A DNA stretch of 64,000 nt from Myxococcaceae bacterium. GTDB lineage: Bacteria; Myxococcota; Myxococcia; Myxococcales; Myxococcaceae. Shown piece by piece: positions 43,945 to 53,573 of the stretch. The translations under genes and the position numbers were made by a program. A model generated the notes under the pieces. That model was not told the DNA's origin, made no database searches, and worked only from the letters and a program-made list of their open reading frames with translations. Within the stretch, counting starts at the first letter, position 1; every line of letters starts with the position of its first letter. The DNA is taken from contig JAEUJQ010000077.1 in assembly GCA_016793095.1 (NCBI GenBank), positions 1-64,000 of the forward strand, in the 5' to 3' direction.

Positions 43945-46383
43945 TTACCAGGAGAGAATGATCTCCCCGTTGCCGGTCTGGAAGCCCTGCGTGTGGGTGA
44001 TGGCCGAGAAGCCCGGGTCGACGTAGCTGCTCCCGCCACCTCCACCCGAGCCGTTGTGGGCGCCTCCGCCGTACCAGCCGCCGCCGCCGGCAGAGGCAGC
44101 CTGGTTTCCTCCCATGATGGTTCCGCCAACGCCGAACGCGCCGTTGGCCGCGCCGCCCGCGGCCTGGGTGCCCCCGGTGCCGAAGCCGGAGACGCACTGC
44201 TGGCCCGAACCGCCGATGAGGCCTCCGCCCGCTCCGCCGTTGCCCGCGCCGCTCGTGCACCAGCCGCTGCCAGAGCCGCCGCCGCCGGCGACCAGTATCC
44301 GGTTGGACAAGCCCGTGCCTCGCCGCACGTCCGTGGCGCCGCCGCCGCCGCCGCCCGCATACCCGAACGGCGAGTTGCCTCCGTTGCCGCCTCCGTTGAA
44401 GCCTCCCGAGCCGGGCACCGTGGTGGCGTTCTGGCCAACACCCCCCACGTACACGGAGAGGACCTCGCCAGGCGTGACCGTGAACGTGGCCTGCACGCGG
44501 CCCCCTCGGCCCCCCGTGCCCTTCGCGCTCCCTCCGCTATCGACGTTCCAGCCGTTGCCGCCCGCCGCGCCTCGCGCATCGACGGTGATGGCGGTGACAC
44601 ATGCGGGGACGATGAAGCTCTGCGCGCCGCCCGTATAGTTCAGCGTGACGGAACCGCCCGCCGAGCAACTGAAGGTGGCGGTCACGGTGCTTGCCGCGTT
44701 CATGGTGACCACGCACGTGCCGGTGCCGGTGCAGCCGCCTCCGCTCCAGCCGGCGAACGTGGAGCCCATGGCGGGTGTCGCAGTGAGCGTCACCACCGTG
44801 CCCGTCGTGAAGAGCTCGCTGCAGTCGGTGCCGCAGTTGATGCCCGCGGGGACCGAAGTGACGGTGCCCGCGCCGGTGCCGGTGGGGGTGACGGTGAGCG
44901 CGACCTGGTCGAGGGTGAATGACGCGGTCACGGTGACCGGACCCGTGACGTTGACGATGCACATCCCCGTCCCGGAGCAGCCGCCGCCGGACCAACCCGA
45001 GAAGACGGAGTTCGCCGCCGGGACCGGAACCAACTGCACCATGGTGCCGTAGGGCCAGTTCTCCGTGCAGTCGGCGCCGCAGTTGATGCCGGGCGGACTC
45101 GACGCGACCGTTCCGCTGCCTGACCCGGTCGTCACCACGCTCACCGGGTGAGACTCGAGCGCGAACGTCGCGGTGACCGAGGCCGCCGCGTTCAGCGTCA
45201 CCAGGCAGGAACCCGTGCCCGAACAGCCACCGCCCGACCAGCCCACGAACGTCGAGCCGGTCGAAGCGCTCGCCGTCAACAGCACGTTGCTGCCAGCGGG
45301 GTACGATTGGCTGCACGTGGTGCCGCAGTCGATGCCCATCGGGGTCGATTGCACCGTTCCGCTGCCAGTGCCCAGTCGGGTCACGGTCAGCGGGACCAGC
45401 TGGGCGAAGGTCGCCACCACCGCCCCGGCCGCCGTGATGGTCGTGACGCAGGTGCCCGTGCCGCTGCAGCCTCCACCCGACCAGCCGGTGAAGGTCGAGC
45501 CCATCGCTGGCGAGGCGGTCAGCGTGACCTGCGTGCCGGAGTCGAACGAGCTGGTGCAGACCGAGCCGCAGTTGATGCCCGCGGGGCTCGAGGTGACGCT
45601 GCCGCTGCCGCTCCCGGTCGTCACCACCGTGAGTGGGAACTGCTGGGTGAACGTCGCGGTCACCATCATCGCTGTGGTGACGGTCACGGTGCACGGCCCG
45701 GTGCCAGAGCAGGCCCCGCTCCAGCCCGCGAAGGTGGAGCCCGGGTTCGGGCTGGCGCTCAGCGTCACCGTCGTGCCGGCCACATAGGCTTCGGTGCAGT
45801 CGGTGCCACAGTCGATGCCCGCAGGCGTCGAGGTCACCACGCCGCTCCCGCTCCCCGCGCGGGTGACGACGAGGGTGTGCTCGAACGCGAACGCGGCCGT
45901 CACGGTGACCGAGGCGGTCAAGGTCATCGTACAGGGGCCGGCGCCGGAGCAGCCCCCGCCGGTCCAGCCAAGGAAGCGCGCGCCCATGTCAGGCGTCGCG
46001 GTGAGAATCACCACCTGGTTCTGGGGATAGCTCTCGCTGCAGTCCGCGCCGCAGTCGATGCCCGCGGGAGTCGAGGTGACCCGGCCGGTCGCGTTGCCGG
46101 TCTTCGTGACGGTCAGCGTCAGCGCCGCGCTTCCTCCGCCGGAAGCGCCTCCACCCGTCGAGCCACCGCCCGCAGAGCCACCGCCCGCAGAGCCACCGCC
46201 CGCAGAGCCACCGCCCGCGGAGCCACCGCCCGCAGAGCCACCGCCCGCAGAGCCACCGCCCGCAGAGCCACCGCCCGCAGAGCCACCGCCCGCGGAGCCA
46301 CCGTCAGAGTTGCTCGGAGCCGGGCCGCATCCCACGGCCAGGGAAAGCAGGAGGAGACTGCCAAGGACGTGAGGGAAGCGCAT
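43945..46383 (-). CDS. Surface lipoprotein: GGS linker, six Cys-repeat domains, C-terminal glycine-rich domain
   Basis: The 812-aa protein starts at the ATG at 46383 (MRFPHVLGSLLLLSLAVGC). After a GGGSAGG linker, six repeats of about 75 residues follow, each with the pattern GxGTVTSxPAGIxCGxxC, LTATPxxGSTFxGWSGG, CxGTGxC and VTATF (Flg_new_2/bacterial-repeat type). The final ~220 residues are a glycine-rich domain (SVYVGGVGQNATTVPGSGG, GGGGGATDVRRG) like the ALK/LTK glycine-rich family. Predicted extracellular. It converges with the cupredoxin gene. Confidence 0.85.
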   Translation of the reverse strand: MRFPHVLGSLLLLSLAVGCGPAPSNSDGGSAGGGSAGGGSAGGGSAGGGSAGGGSAGGGSAGGGSAGGGSAGGGSTGGGASGGGSAALTLTVTKTGNATGRVTSTPAGIDCGADCSESYPQNQVVILTATPDMGARFLGWTGGGCSGAGPCTMTLTASVTVTAAFAFEHTLVVTRAGSGSGVVTSTPAGIDCGTDCTEAYVAGTTVTLSASPNPGSTFAGWSGACSGTGPCTVTVTTAMMVTATFTQQFPLTVVTTGSGSGSVTSSPAGINCGSVCTSSFDSGTQVTLTASPAMGSTFTGWSGGGCSGTGTCVTTITAAGAVVATFAQLVPLTVTRLGTGSGTVQSTPMGIDCGTTCSQSYPAGSNVLLTASASTGSTFVGWSGGGCSGTGSCLVTLNAAASVTATFALESHPVSVVTTGSGSGTVASSPPGINCGADCTENWPYGTMVQLVPVPAANSVFSGWSGGGCSGTGMCIVNVTGPVTVTASFTLDQVALTVTPTGTGAGTVTSVPAGINCGTDCSELFTTGTVVTLTATPAMGSTFAGWSGGGCTGTGTCVVTMNAASTVTATFSCSAGGSVTLNYTGGAQSFIVPACVTAITVDARGAAGGNGWNVDSGGSAKGTGGRGGRVQATFTVTPGEVLSVYVGGVGQNATTVPGSGGFNGGGNGGNSPFGYAGGGGGGATDVRRGTGLSNRILVAGGGGSGSGWCTSGAGNGGAGGGLIGGSGQQCVSGFGTGGTQAAGGAANGAFGVGGTIMGGNQAASAGGGGWYGGGAHNGSGGGGGSSYVDPGFSAITHTQGFQTGNGEIILSW
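46133..46306. repeat. 15-bp tandem repeat encoding GGSAGG linker
   Basis: About ten near-identical copies of CCGCCCGCAGAGCCA (minus-strand GGGSAGG), with single-base variants (GCGG/GCAG), inside the lipoprotein gene. Confidence 0.85.
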
Positions 46384-46711
46384 GGGCTCACGTACACCTG
46401 TCTCGGACCGGCCACCAGTCCCGGGGAGATCCTGGCCCGGTGGAGATCTCCGCACGCACAGTCCTGACCGGCCAACGGTGACCGCGCCCATGTGCCCGAC
46501 ACGAGTCGACCTCGCCGCGCGCGGGGACGCCGCGCAGCACACCGCTGGCTGAGTGACAGGCGAGCGCCCATCAGATCGTCGTCGAAGGTCACCCCACCCG
46601 AAGCCCAGGGCCTCGCGGCAGCCCCGATGAGCTCTGCGCCGAAGTGTCGGCCACGGCTCATGACAGGGAGCGCACGACCGACGTAGAACCCCTTCGACCA
46701 GGGGGCGCACG
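46384..46711. other. 328-bp divergent intergenic region
   Basis: Carries promoters for the divergent lipoprotein and acyl-CoA ligase genes. A 10-bp perfect palindrome GGAGATCTCC lies at 46442-46451. No clear -35/-10 pair was found and no gene recognised. Confidence 0.5.
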
Positions 46712-48364
46712 ATGCACGGCACGCAGCTCGAGAACCTCTACGACTTCGAGAAGACGCGCCCCGACGCTCGCTGGCTCGTTCAGCCGATGGGTGGGGACCT
46801 CGTGAAGTCGTTCACCTTCGCCGAGGTGATGGGCGAGGCGCGGCGCTTCGCGGCCTGGCTCGAGGCCCTGGGCCTGCCGCCGAAGAGCAACATCGCGCTG
46901 ATGTCGAAGAACACCGCCTGGTGGTTCATCGCCGACATCGGCATCTGGATGGCGGGGCACGTCTCGGTGCCGCTCTACCCGACGCTGACGCCGGACACGA
47001 TTCGCCAGGTGCTCGACCACTCGGGCGCGCGCCTCATCGTCATCGGTAAGCTCGACGGCTTCAGCGCCATGGAGCCCGGCATTCCCGAGGCGATGCCCCG
47101 CGTGCTGACGCCGCTCGCGCCAGCGACCCGCGGCGTGCCCTGGAGCGAGGTCCAGCAGCGCCCACCCATGACGGCGTCTCCGGTGCGCCCGGCCGACGAC
47201 CTCGCCACCATCATGTACACCTCGGGCACCACCGGCGTGCCGAAGGGCGTCATGCACACGTTCGCCACCATGTGCGCCTCGCGCGGCCTGGTGGAGGAGA
47301 TCGGCGTCACCCGCGCCGACCGCATGCTGTCCTACCTGCCGCTGTCGCACGCGTTCGAGCGCACCGTCGTCGAGACCGGCGCCTTCGGCGTCGGCTTCGA
47401 GGTCTTCTTCGTCGAGTCCCTCGACACCTTCGTGCGCGACCTCAAGCGCTGCCGGCCGACGCTGTTCGTCTCGGTGCCCAGGCTGTGGCTCAAGTTCCAG
47501 GCGGGCGTGCTCGAGAAGCTGCCCGCGAAGAAGCTGAACCGGCTCCTGTCGATTCCCATCGTGCGCAGCCTGGTGAAGAAGCGCGTGCTCGAGGGGCTCG
47601 GGCTCGATCAGGTGCGCTACGCGGCGTCGGGTTCGGCGCCGATTCCCGGCGACGTCATCGCCTGGTACCGGCGCCTCGGCCTCGAGCTGCTCGAGGGCTA
47701 CGGCATGACCGAGAACTTCTCGTACTCCCACGTGACGAAGCCCGGGCAGATCAAGGTCGGCACCGTCGGCACTCCGCACGCGGGCGTCGAGCAGCGGCTC
47801 GGCGACGGGAGCGAGATTCTGGTGAAGAGCCCGTGCAACACCATCGGCTACTACAAGGAGCCGCAGCTCACCGCCGAGCTCTTCACCGCCGACGGCTTCA
47901 TCCGCACCGGCGACCAGGGCCACATCGACGAGCAGGGCAACCTGCGCATCACCGGCCGCGTGAAGGAGCTCTTCAAGACCTCGAAGGGCAAGTACGTGGC
48001 CCCGACGCCCATCGAGAACCAGCTGCTCCTGCACCCTGAGCTCGAGAACGTGATGGTGGCCGGCGCGAACCAACCCCAGCCCTTCGCGCTCGCGGTGCTG
48101 TCACTGAAGGCGCGGAACAGGTTGATGGTGGCAGAGGCGAAGGCCGAGCTCCTGCACGAGCTCGAGCGACACCTCGAGGCCATCAACGCCCGGCTCGACC
48201 CGCATGAGCGCCTCGAGACGCTGGTCCTGCTCACCGAGGACTGGACGCCCGAGAACGGGCTGCTGACCCCGACGTTGAAGCTGAAGCGCTCGGCGATCGA
48301 GAAGAAATACGACGCCCACGTCGAGGGGTGGTACGGGCTCAAGCGCCTCGTCGCCCTGGCCTGA
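46712..48364 (+). CDS. Long-chain acyl-CoA synthetase (AMP-binding)
   Basis: The 550-aa protein is an adenylate-forming ligase: YTSGTTGVPKGVMHT (P-loop), YLPLSHAFER, EGYGMTENFSYSHVT, FIRTGDQGHID and the catalytic Lys region ELFKTSKGKYVAP. It activates a fatty acid to acyl-CoA with ATP and CoA. The ATG at 46712 follows AGGGGGCGCAC. Stand-alone gene. It might cooperate with the dienoyl-CoA isomerase-like enzyme at 21011 in fatty-acid catabolism, although they are 25 kb apart. Confidence 0.93.
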   Translation: MHGTQLENLYDFEKTRPDARWLVQPMGGDLVKSFTFAEVMGEARRFAAWLEALGLPPKSNIALMSKNTAWWFIADIGIWMAGHVSVPLYPTLTPDTIRQVLDHSGARLIVIGKLDGFSAMEPGIPEAMPRVLTPLAPATRGVPWSEVQQRPPMTASPVRPADDLATIMYTSGTTGVPKGVMHTFATMCASRGLVEEIGVTRADRMLSYLPLSHAFERTVVETGAFGVGFEVFFVESLDTFVRDLKRCRPTLFVSVPRLWLKFQAGVLEKLPAKKLNRLLSIPIVRSLVKKRVLEGLGLDQVRYAASGSAPIPGDVIAWYRRLGLELLEGYGMTENFSYSHVTKPGQIKVGTVGTPHAGVEQRLGDGSEILVKSPCNTIGYYKEPQLTAELFTADGFIRTGDQGHIDEQGNLRITGRVKELFKTSKGKYVAPTPIENQLLLHPELENVMVAGANQPQPFALAVLSLKARNRLMVAEAKAELLHELERHLEAINARLDPHERLETLVLLTEDWTPENGLLTPTLKLKRSAIEKKYDAHVEGWYGLKRLVALA

Positions 48365-48493
48365 CGCCTCGGGTGGGTGCAGGTGGGGCCGACAACGACT
48401 GGCCGAAGACTCCTGGGCCGGGTCTGTTTGATGTCACTGAACTGACAGAACGCGTGCAGGTGGTAGAACCGCCATTCCTTCAAGGGAGTCTCC

Positions 48494-50329
48494 ATGAACC
48501 GTCAGGCCCTTCTCGGTGTCGTTGGCTGTCTCGTGATTGGAGCGGTCGCGGCCTCGTGCAGCCCCGCCGCCACCACATGCATGACCGATGCGCAGTGCCT
48601 CAACGGCCAGCGCTGTGAGGCCGGCATGTGCGTCGCGACGGGCGCGGCAGGTGGCCGGGCCGGCGGTTCGGCGACGGCAGGCGGCTCGACGGCAGGCGGC
48701 TCGACGGCCGGTGGCTCGACGGCGGGTGGCTCGACGGCGGGTGGCTCGACGGCCGGTGGCTCGACGGCGGGTGGCTCGACGGCCGGTGGCTCGACGGCGG
48801 GTGGCTCGACGGCGGGTGGCTCGACGGCGGGTGGCTCGACGGCGGGTGGCTCGACGGCGGGGGGCTCGACGGCGGGTGGCTCGACGGCGGGTGGCTCGAC
48901 GGCGGGTGGTGCGGCGGCCGGTGGCTCGGCCGGCTGTTCTCCGTCGAACTGCACCGGCTGCTGTGCGCAGAACGGCAGCTGCGTCGCGGTCCCTGACAAC
49001 CGGCTGAACGCCTCCTGCGGCAGTGACGGTGCTGCCTGTACCGACTGCACTGCGACGGCCAGGACCTGCACCTTCACGGGGACGGTCTACGCGTGCTCGG
49101 GCTCGACCGGTGGCGGCTCGGCTGGCGGCGGCTCGGCGGCGGGCGGCTCGGCTGGTGGCGGCTCGGCTGGTGGCGGCTCAGCGGGTGGCGGCTCAGCGGG
49201 TGGTGGCTCAGCGGGTGGCGGCTCAGCGGCTGGCGGCTCAGCGGGTGGCGGCTCAGCGGGTGGCGGCTCAGCGGGTGGCGGGTCTGCGAGCTGCAGTCCT
49301 GGCCTCGAGTGTCGTCCTGCAGCAGGGACGTGTGACGTCGCGGAGACCTGTCTGCCCAACGGGACCTGTCCCGCCGACGCGTTCCAGATGGCGAACACGG
49401 TGTGCCGCGCCCCGTCCGGCCCTTGCGACCTGGACGAGCGGTGCTCGGGGACCGGGCCCTCGTGCCCTGCCGACGTCCTCGCTCCGAATACGACGGTGTG
49501 CCGCTCGTCGGCGGGCGGGTGCGACCTGCCCGAGAGCTGCACCGGCCTGGACGCGCAGTGCCCGGTAGACATGTTCCGCGCGAGCGGCCAGGTGTGCCGC
49601 GGGGCCGCGGGAGCGTGCGATGTGGCCGAGAGCTGCAGCGGCGCGAGCGCTCAGTGTCCCTCTGATGCCTTCCTGTCCGCGGCGACGACCTGCCGGCCGG
49701 TTGCGGGCCTTTGCGATGTCGCCGAGAGCTGCACCGGCTCGGGGCCTGACTGCCCGGCCAACTCCTTCGTGTCGGGCGGCACGGTGTGCCGGTTGGGGGT
49801 GGGCCCGTGCGACCTCGCCGAGCTGTGCCCCGGGAACAACGCGCAGTGCCCGGGCGACGCCGTGCAGCCGAACACGTCCGTGTGCCGCGCCGCGGTGGGC
49901 CCGTGCGACGCCATCGAGCGCTGCGACGGCACGAACAAGGCGTGTCCGGCCGACCTCGTCCTCGCCGCCGGGACGGTCTGCCGCGCCCGCACCTCGGACC
50001 CCTGCGACCTCGACGACATCTGCACTGGTGGCACGACCTGCGCCATCCGGGCGGTGACGGCCGGGACGACCTGTCGCGCGGCGGTGAACAGCTGTGACGT
50101 GGCTGAGGTGTGCAATGGCTCGGAGACTTGCCCGGCCAACGGCTTCGCCCGCGCGACGACGTTCTGCGGACCTGACGTCACCTACACCGGACCACTGCCG
50201 CGCAACGCCTCGAACTGCGGTGGGATCAACAACTGCCCAATCGGCGTGCTCTTGAACTGCTTCGACAGCGACCAGTGCAGCGGCACTGCTGCGACCTGCA
50301 CGCAGTGTACGTGCTTCTGTGACCCGTGA
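48494..50329 (+). CDS. Cys-repeat surface lipoprotein with two GGS linkers
   Basis: The 611-aa protein has a lipobox at AAASC and AAGGGAG upstream of the ATG. The first linker GGSTAGG (~60-150) precedes a small Cys module (NCTGCC...CGSDG) like the one in the gene at 1-369. A second GGGSAGG linker follows, then about ten disintegrin-like repeats with pattern CDVAESCxGxxxxCPxDxF and CRxxxGPCDLxExC. Predicted extracellular. The two linkers suggest past duplication of the spacer. It overlaps the next gene by 11 bp. Confidence 0.85.
   Translation: MNRQALLGVVGCLVIGAVAASCSPAATTCMTDAQCLNGQRCEAGMCVATGAAGGRAGGSATAGGSTAGGSTAGGSTAGGSTAGGSTAGGSTAGGSTAGGSTAGGSTAGGSTAGGSTAGGSTAGGSTAGGSTAGGSTAGGAAAGGSAGCSPSNCTGCCAQNGSCVAVPDNRLNASCGSDGAACTDCTATARTCTFTGTVYACSGSTGGGSAGGGSAAGGSAGGGSAGGGSAGGGSAGGGSAGGGSAAGGSAGGGSAGGGSAGGGSASCSPGLECRPAAGTCDVAETCLPNGTCPADAFQMANTVCRAPSGPCDLDERCSGTGPSCPADVLAPNTTVCRSSAGGCDLPESCTGLDAQCPVDMFRASGQVCRGAAGACDVAESCSGASAQCPSDAFLSAATTCRPVAGLCDVAESCTGSGPDCPANSFVSGGTVCRLGVGPCDLAELCPGNNAQCPGDAVQPNTSVCRAAVGPCDAIERCDGTNKACPADLVLAAGTVCRARTSDPCDLDDICTGGTTCAIRAVTAGTTCRAAVNSCDVAEVCNGSETCPANGFARATTFCGPDVTYTGPLPRNASNCGGINNCPIGVLLNCFDSDQCSGTAATCTQCTCFCDP
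48655..48933. repeat. 15-bp tandem repeat (GGSTA linker)
   Basis: Over fifteen near-perfect copies of GGTGGCTCGACGGCG encode GGSTA. High purity implies recent expansion. Confidence 0.88.
49105..49284. repeat. 15-bp tandem repeat (GGGSA linker)
   Basis: About eleven copies of GGTGGCGGCTCAGCG-type units encode GGGSA, the second linker of the same lipoprotein. Confidence 0.85.
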
Positions 50330-50942
50330 GTCCCTTGTCTGCCTGCTCGTGGCGGTCGTGGCGGTGCTCGTGCTTGCGCGGTCGAGCCACGCCGAGCCGC
50401 CTCCCGCGATGGAGCCGAGGAAGGCGGGAGAGGTGCTCGCGGCCCTGAAGTCGACGAAGGCGCCAGCCGCCACGCTGTCGTCGGTGCGCTGGTTCCTCGA
50501 GGTGACGCACGGCACCGTCGTCCAGGCACCCATGGGCAGCCCGCCGTCCACGCTCGGGCCGTGGGGCGACAACGGTCCCCTGCTCGAGGCCGAGCGCGCG
50601 CTCGGTGACTGCGCGCCCCTCGGGGAGGCGGACGCGAAGGCCGCCCTCGCGTTGCTCGCGGAGTACGGAGCCGCCTTGCCTCCGGCGCTCCGCGGCGTGG
50701 CGCTCGCGCAGTCGGGGAAGGTGGACGAGGCCGCTGCGCTGTACCGCGAGACGACGCTCTCGATGTTGCCGGCCGGCGCGTGCCCCGGAGAACACCCGAT
50801 GTACTCCCACCGACGCGCCAGCCGCATGCAGCGCCAGGCGGCGTGCCTCGAACGATGGGAGCCGAAGGCCGACCACGCCGCCGTGAAGAAGGCCGTCGAG
50901 CGCGCGAAGGCGTGCGCGGCGAACAACCACGCCGTCGGGTGA
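50319..50942 (+). CDS. Secreted hypothetical protein
   Basis: The 207-aa protein reads from a GTG at 50319 (VTRESLVCLLVAVVAV), overlapping the upstream stop, with a signal-peptide-like leader ending SHAEPPP. The mature part is helical (AGEVLAALKSTKAPAATLSS; ADAKAALALLAEYGAALPPAL; ALAQSGKVDEAAALYRET), the last piece TPR-like, and has scattered Cys (LGDCAPL, GACPGEHP, KACAANN). Possibly a periplasmic helical repeat protein. Co-transcribed with the lipoprotein gene. No family recognised. Confidence 0.68.
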   Translation: MTRESLVCLLVAVVAVLVLARSSHAEPPPAMEPRKAGEVLAALKSTKAPAATLSSVRWFLEVTHGTVVQAPMGSPPSTLGPWGDNGPLLEAERALGDCAPLGEADAKAALALLAEYGAALPPALRGVALAQSGKVDEAAALYRETTLSMLPAGACPGEHPMYSHRRASRMQRQAACLERWEPKADHAAVKKAVERAKACAANNHAVG

Positions 50943-50952
50943 TGCGCCCGGG

Positions 50953-50980
50953 CCGGGGGCCGCGTTCACCGAGGCCCCGG
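50953..50980. terminator. Possible bidirectional hairpin
   Basis: CCGGGGGCC pairs with GGCCCCGG (one bulge) across an 11-nt loop between the convergent genes ending at 50942 and 51041. No U-tract. Confidence 0.35.
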
Positions 50981-51040
50981 AGCGTCGTCCGTCCAGCTCC
51001 GGCCTGGCGCTCGTCGGGTCGGTCGGTGGTTCGTCTGCCA

Positions 51041-51784
51041 TCAGACTCGGCCGGCCCGAATCGTCAGCGGCCACTCGACGGTGCGGACCTCGTCTTCCGC
51101 GCCCCAGTTGGCGCTCAGCTCGGCGATGAAGGTGTCGAAGCGGGCGCCTTCACCTGCGCGCCTCGCTGCCGCCACCGCCGACCAGGTCCCTACGTAGCCC
51201 AGCACCTGCGCCAACGACCACCTGGCCCGCATCGTGACTGCCGGCAGGGAAACGGGCTCGAGGGGGAAGTCGAGCGTCGCGTAGCCCGCGTCCACGTGAC
51301 GGCGCTCGGGCGGCCAGTACGGCGCGAGGGTCTCGAGCGCGAAGCGGTTGATGCGGCGGTCGAGGTCAGGGCGCACGAACATGAGCCCGTAGGTGACGAG
51401 GGCGACCAGCGCGCGGGGCCGGCCGACGCGTCGGCACTCGCGAACGAACGCGGCCACGTCGAACCAGTGCGCGGCCTGGGCGGCGACGACGCAGTCGATG
51501 GACTCAGCTGCGAGGCCGCTCTGCTCGGCGCTGGCCTGCCGCCACGTGACACGCGGCGCGACGGGCGCGCGGGCGAGCTGCTCGGCGCTCGGGTCCGTCG
51601 CCACCACCTCGTGGAAGCGCTGCGTGAGGAGCAGCGAGAGCTGTCCCGAGCCGCAGCCCACGTCCCACGCCGCCTTCGTCGCAGGGCTCGCGTCGGCCAG
51701 CGCGTCGATCAGCTCGCGCGGGTACGTCGGGCGGAACTCCGCGTACGCCTGGGCGTGGCCCGAGAAGTGGTCCTTGAAGCTCAT
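51041..51784 (-). CDS. Class I SAM-dependent methyltransferase
   Basis: The 247-aa protein starts at the ATG at 51784 (MSFKDHFSGHAQAYAEFRP). SAM motif I is WDVGCGSGQLSLLL, and motif post-I is VVATDPSAEQLARA; later DCVVAAQAAHWFDVAAFVREC is the methyltransferase-11 type carrier region. Cytoplasmic. It follows the hybrid kinase gene by 28 bp on the same strand, so probably one operon. The substrate cannot be inferred. Confidence 0.9.
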   Translation of the reverse strand: MSFKDHFSGHAQAYAEFRPTYPRELIDALADASPATKAAWDVGCGSGQLSLLLTQRFHEVVATDPSAEQLARAPVAPRVTWRQASAEQSGLAAESIDCVVAAQAAHWFDVAAFVRECRRVGRPRALVALVTYGLMFVRPDLDRRINRFALETLAPYWPPERRHVDAGYATLDFPLEPVSLPAVTMRARWSLAQVLGYVGTWSAVAAARRAGEGARFDTFIAELSANWGAEDEVRTVEWPLTIRAGRV

Positions 51785-51812
51785 CGCGCCGGGAGCATCG
51801 CTCAGGTGCTCC

Positions 51813-53510
51813 TCAGGCCGCACGGCGGGCCTGGAGCGCCTCGGCGACCCGCTGGCGAAGGAGGTCGAACTGCAGCGGCTTGGTGATGACGCTGTTCATC
51901 CCGGCGGCGAGGCAGAGCGCCTCGGTCTCGGGCCCGGCGCTCGCGGTGAGCGCGATGATGGGGCTCGTGTCACCCCGTGCCCGGAGCAGTCGCGTCGCCT
52001 CGTAGCCGTCGAGCTCAGGCATCTGCAGGTCCATCAGGATGATGCTGAAGCGGCCTGCCAGCGCCGCCTCCAGGCACTCCTTTCCATCTCGCGCTTCCTC
52101 CACCGCGCCCCCGAGCTTCGTCAGCAGCGCCCGCGCGACCCGCCGGTTGAGCTCGTTGTCGTCCACCACCAGCGCACGGAAGGGCGGGAGCGGCACCGGC
52201 GTCATCAGGCGGTCGATGGCGGGTGGGTCGACGCGCTCGACCGTCAGCAGCAACGTGAAGACCGAGCCCTTGCCGACGGTGCTGGCGGCCGAGAGCTGTC
52301 CGCCGAGCCTGGCCGCGAGCTCGCGGCTGATCGCGAGCCCCAGGCCGCTGCCCTGGTTCCTGTTGTGGGAGTGCACCTGCGTGAACGGCTGGAACAGGCG
52401 CTCGAGGCCCTGCGGTGGAATGCCGCTGCCCGTGTCTTCGACGCTGACGGCGAACTCGAGCAGGCCCGAGGCTTCACGGCCCTTCGTCAGCCGGACGGTG
52501 ACCGAGCCGGTGTCGGTGAACTTCACGGCGTTGGCGATGAGGTTGCCCAACACCTGTCGCAGGCGCACCTCGTCGACGCGGATCCACACCGGGCCTGGTT
52601 CGACGCCCTGCACCTCGAGCCGCAGTCCACGCGCGTCTGCGGTGGCCCGGTACAGCGCCGCGACGTCGAGGACGAGGCGTTGGAGCTCCACGTCGCTCGG
52701 GTGCAGCTCGAGCTTGCCGGCCTCGGCGCGCGCGATGTCGAGCAGGTCGTTGATCATCGCCAACAGCCCGGTCCCGCTCTGGCGGATGAGGTCGAGATCG
52801 CGGCGCACGTCGTCGGGCAGCGGCTGCGTGAGGAGCGACTGCGAGAGGCCCAGCACGCCGTTGAGAGGCGTGCGGATCTCGTGGCTCACCCTCGCCAGCA
52901 GGCGCCCGCGCGCATCCCGGGCGTCGAGGGCCGCGAGCCTGGCAGCCTCCAGCTCTTCCAGCATGCGGCGTCGTGAGAGCTCGTACAGGCCTCCGAGCGC
53001 CGCGAGCGTGGGCCCGAGCAGCAGCAGGCGGACGAGCGACGCCGTACTCCAGCTCGGCCTGTCGGCGAGCCCAGCCGCGACGAGCGAGGTCACCAGGGCG
53101 ATGACCGACCAGCCGAGCCCCGTTCGTAACCCGCCGACGTAGAACGCGCCGATGGAGATGACCGCCGACCACACGAGCCAGGTCACGTCGATGCGCACGG
53201 CCGCGACCAGGCACACGAGGAGGTACGAGGCCACCGCGCCCTGCAGCACGGCACGCGTCCACCGCGTCCTGCGCCACGCCACCAGCGACGCCAGGGCCCC
53301 GACCGCGAACACCAGGCTCACGAGCGCGTCGGCCCTCGCCCCGAGAGCCAGGGAGACCAGCGCCGCGAAGAGCGACACCGACAGCGCCACCAGCGAGCTG
53401 CCAACCACCGCCCGTCCACTCTGCCGCACGGCTGGATCTGCCTCGCCGAAGACTCCCGCCAATCGCTCGAGCACGAGGTGCAGCACGTCGCTCAGTCTGG
53501 CCGGTTTCAT
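51813..53510 (-). CDS. Hybrid sensor histidine kinase with C-terminal receiver
   Basis: The 565-aa protein has six hydrophobic segments in residues 35-180 forming a membrane sensor without a large extracellular domain. HisKA follows (RVSHEIRTPLNGVLGLSQS, the phospho-His), then HATPase with N box NLIANAVKF, G1 DTGSGIPP, G2 GSGLGLAIS. The receiver domain (residues ~440-555) has FRALVVDDNELNRRVA and IILMDLQMPELDGYE with the acceptor Asp, and the conserved Lys at VITKPLQ. Phosphate is probably passed to a separate output protein, since no DNA-binding domain is attached. Confidence 0.93.
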   Translation of the reverse strand: MKPARLSDVLHLVLERLAGVFGEADPAVRQSGRAVVGSSLVALSVSLFAALVSLALGARADALVSLVFAVGALASLVAWRRTRWTRAVLQGAVASYLLVCLVAAVRIDVTWLVWSAVISIGAFYVGGLRTGLGWSVIALVTSLVAAGLADRPSWSTASLVRLLLLGPTLAALGGLYELSRRRMLEELEAARLAALDARDARGRLLARVSHEIRTPLNGVLGLSQSLLTQPLPDDVRRDLDLIRQSGTGLLAMINDLLDIARAEAGKLELHPSDVELQRLVLDVAALYRATADARGLRLEVQGVEPGPVWIRVDEVRLRQVLGNLIANAVKFTDTGSVTVRLTKGREASGLLEFAVSVEDTGSGIPPQGLERLFQPFTQVHSHNRNQGSGLGLAISRELAARLGGQLSAASTVGKGSVFTLLLTVERVDPPAIDRLMTPVPLPPFRALVVDDNELNRRVARALLTKLGGAVEEARDGKECLEAALAGRFSIILMDLQMPELDGYEATRLLRARGDTSPIIALTASAGPETEALCLAAGMNSVITKPLQFDLLRQRVAEALQARRAA

Positions 53511-53573
53511 TCGGAGAGAAAATGTACGTTCGTCACGGAATGTGTGGGCGGGCGCTCCGGGTGGCGGTTGACC

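Noticed and set aside
48655..49284. Possible CRISPR array
   Set aside because: The repeats are 15 bp, contiguous without unique spacers and in frame, so they are coding microsatellites.
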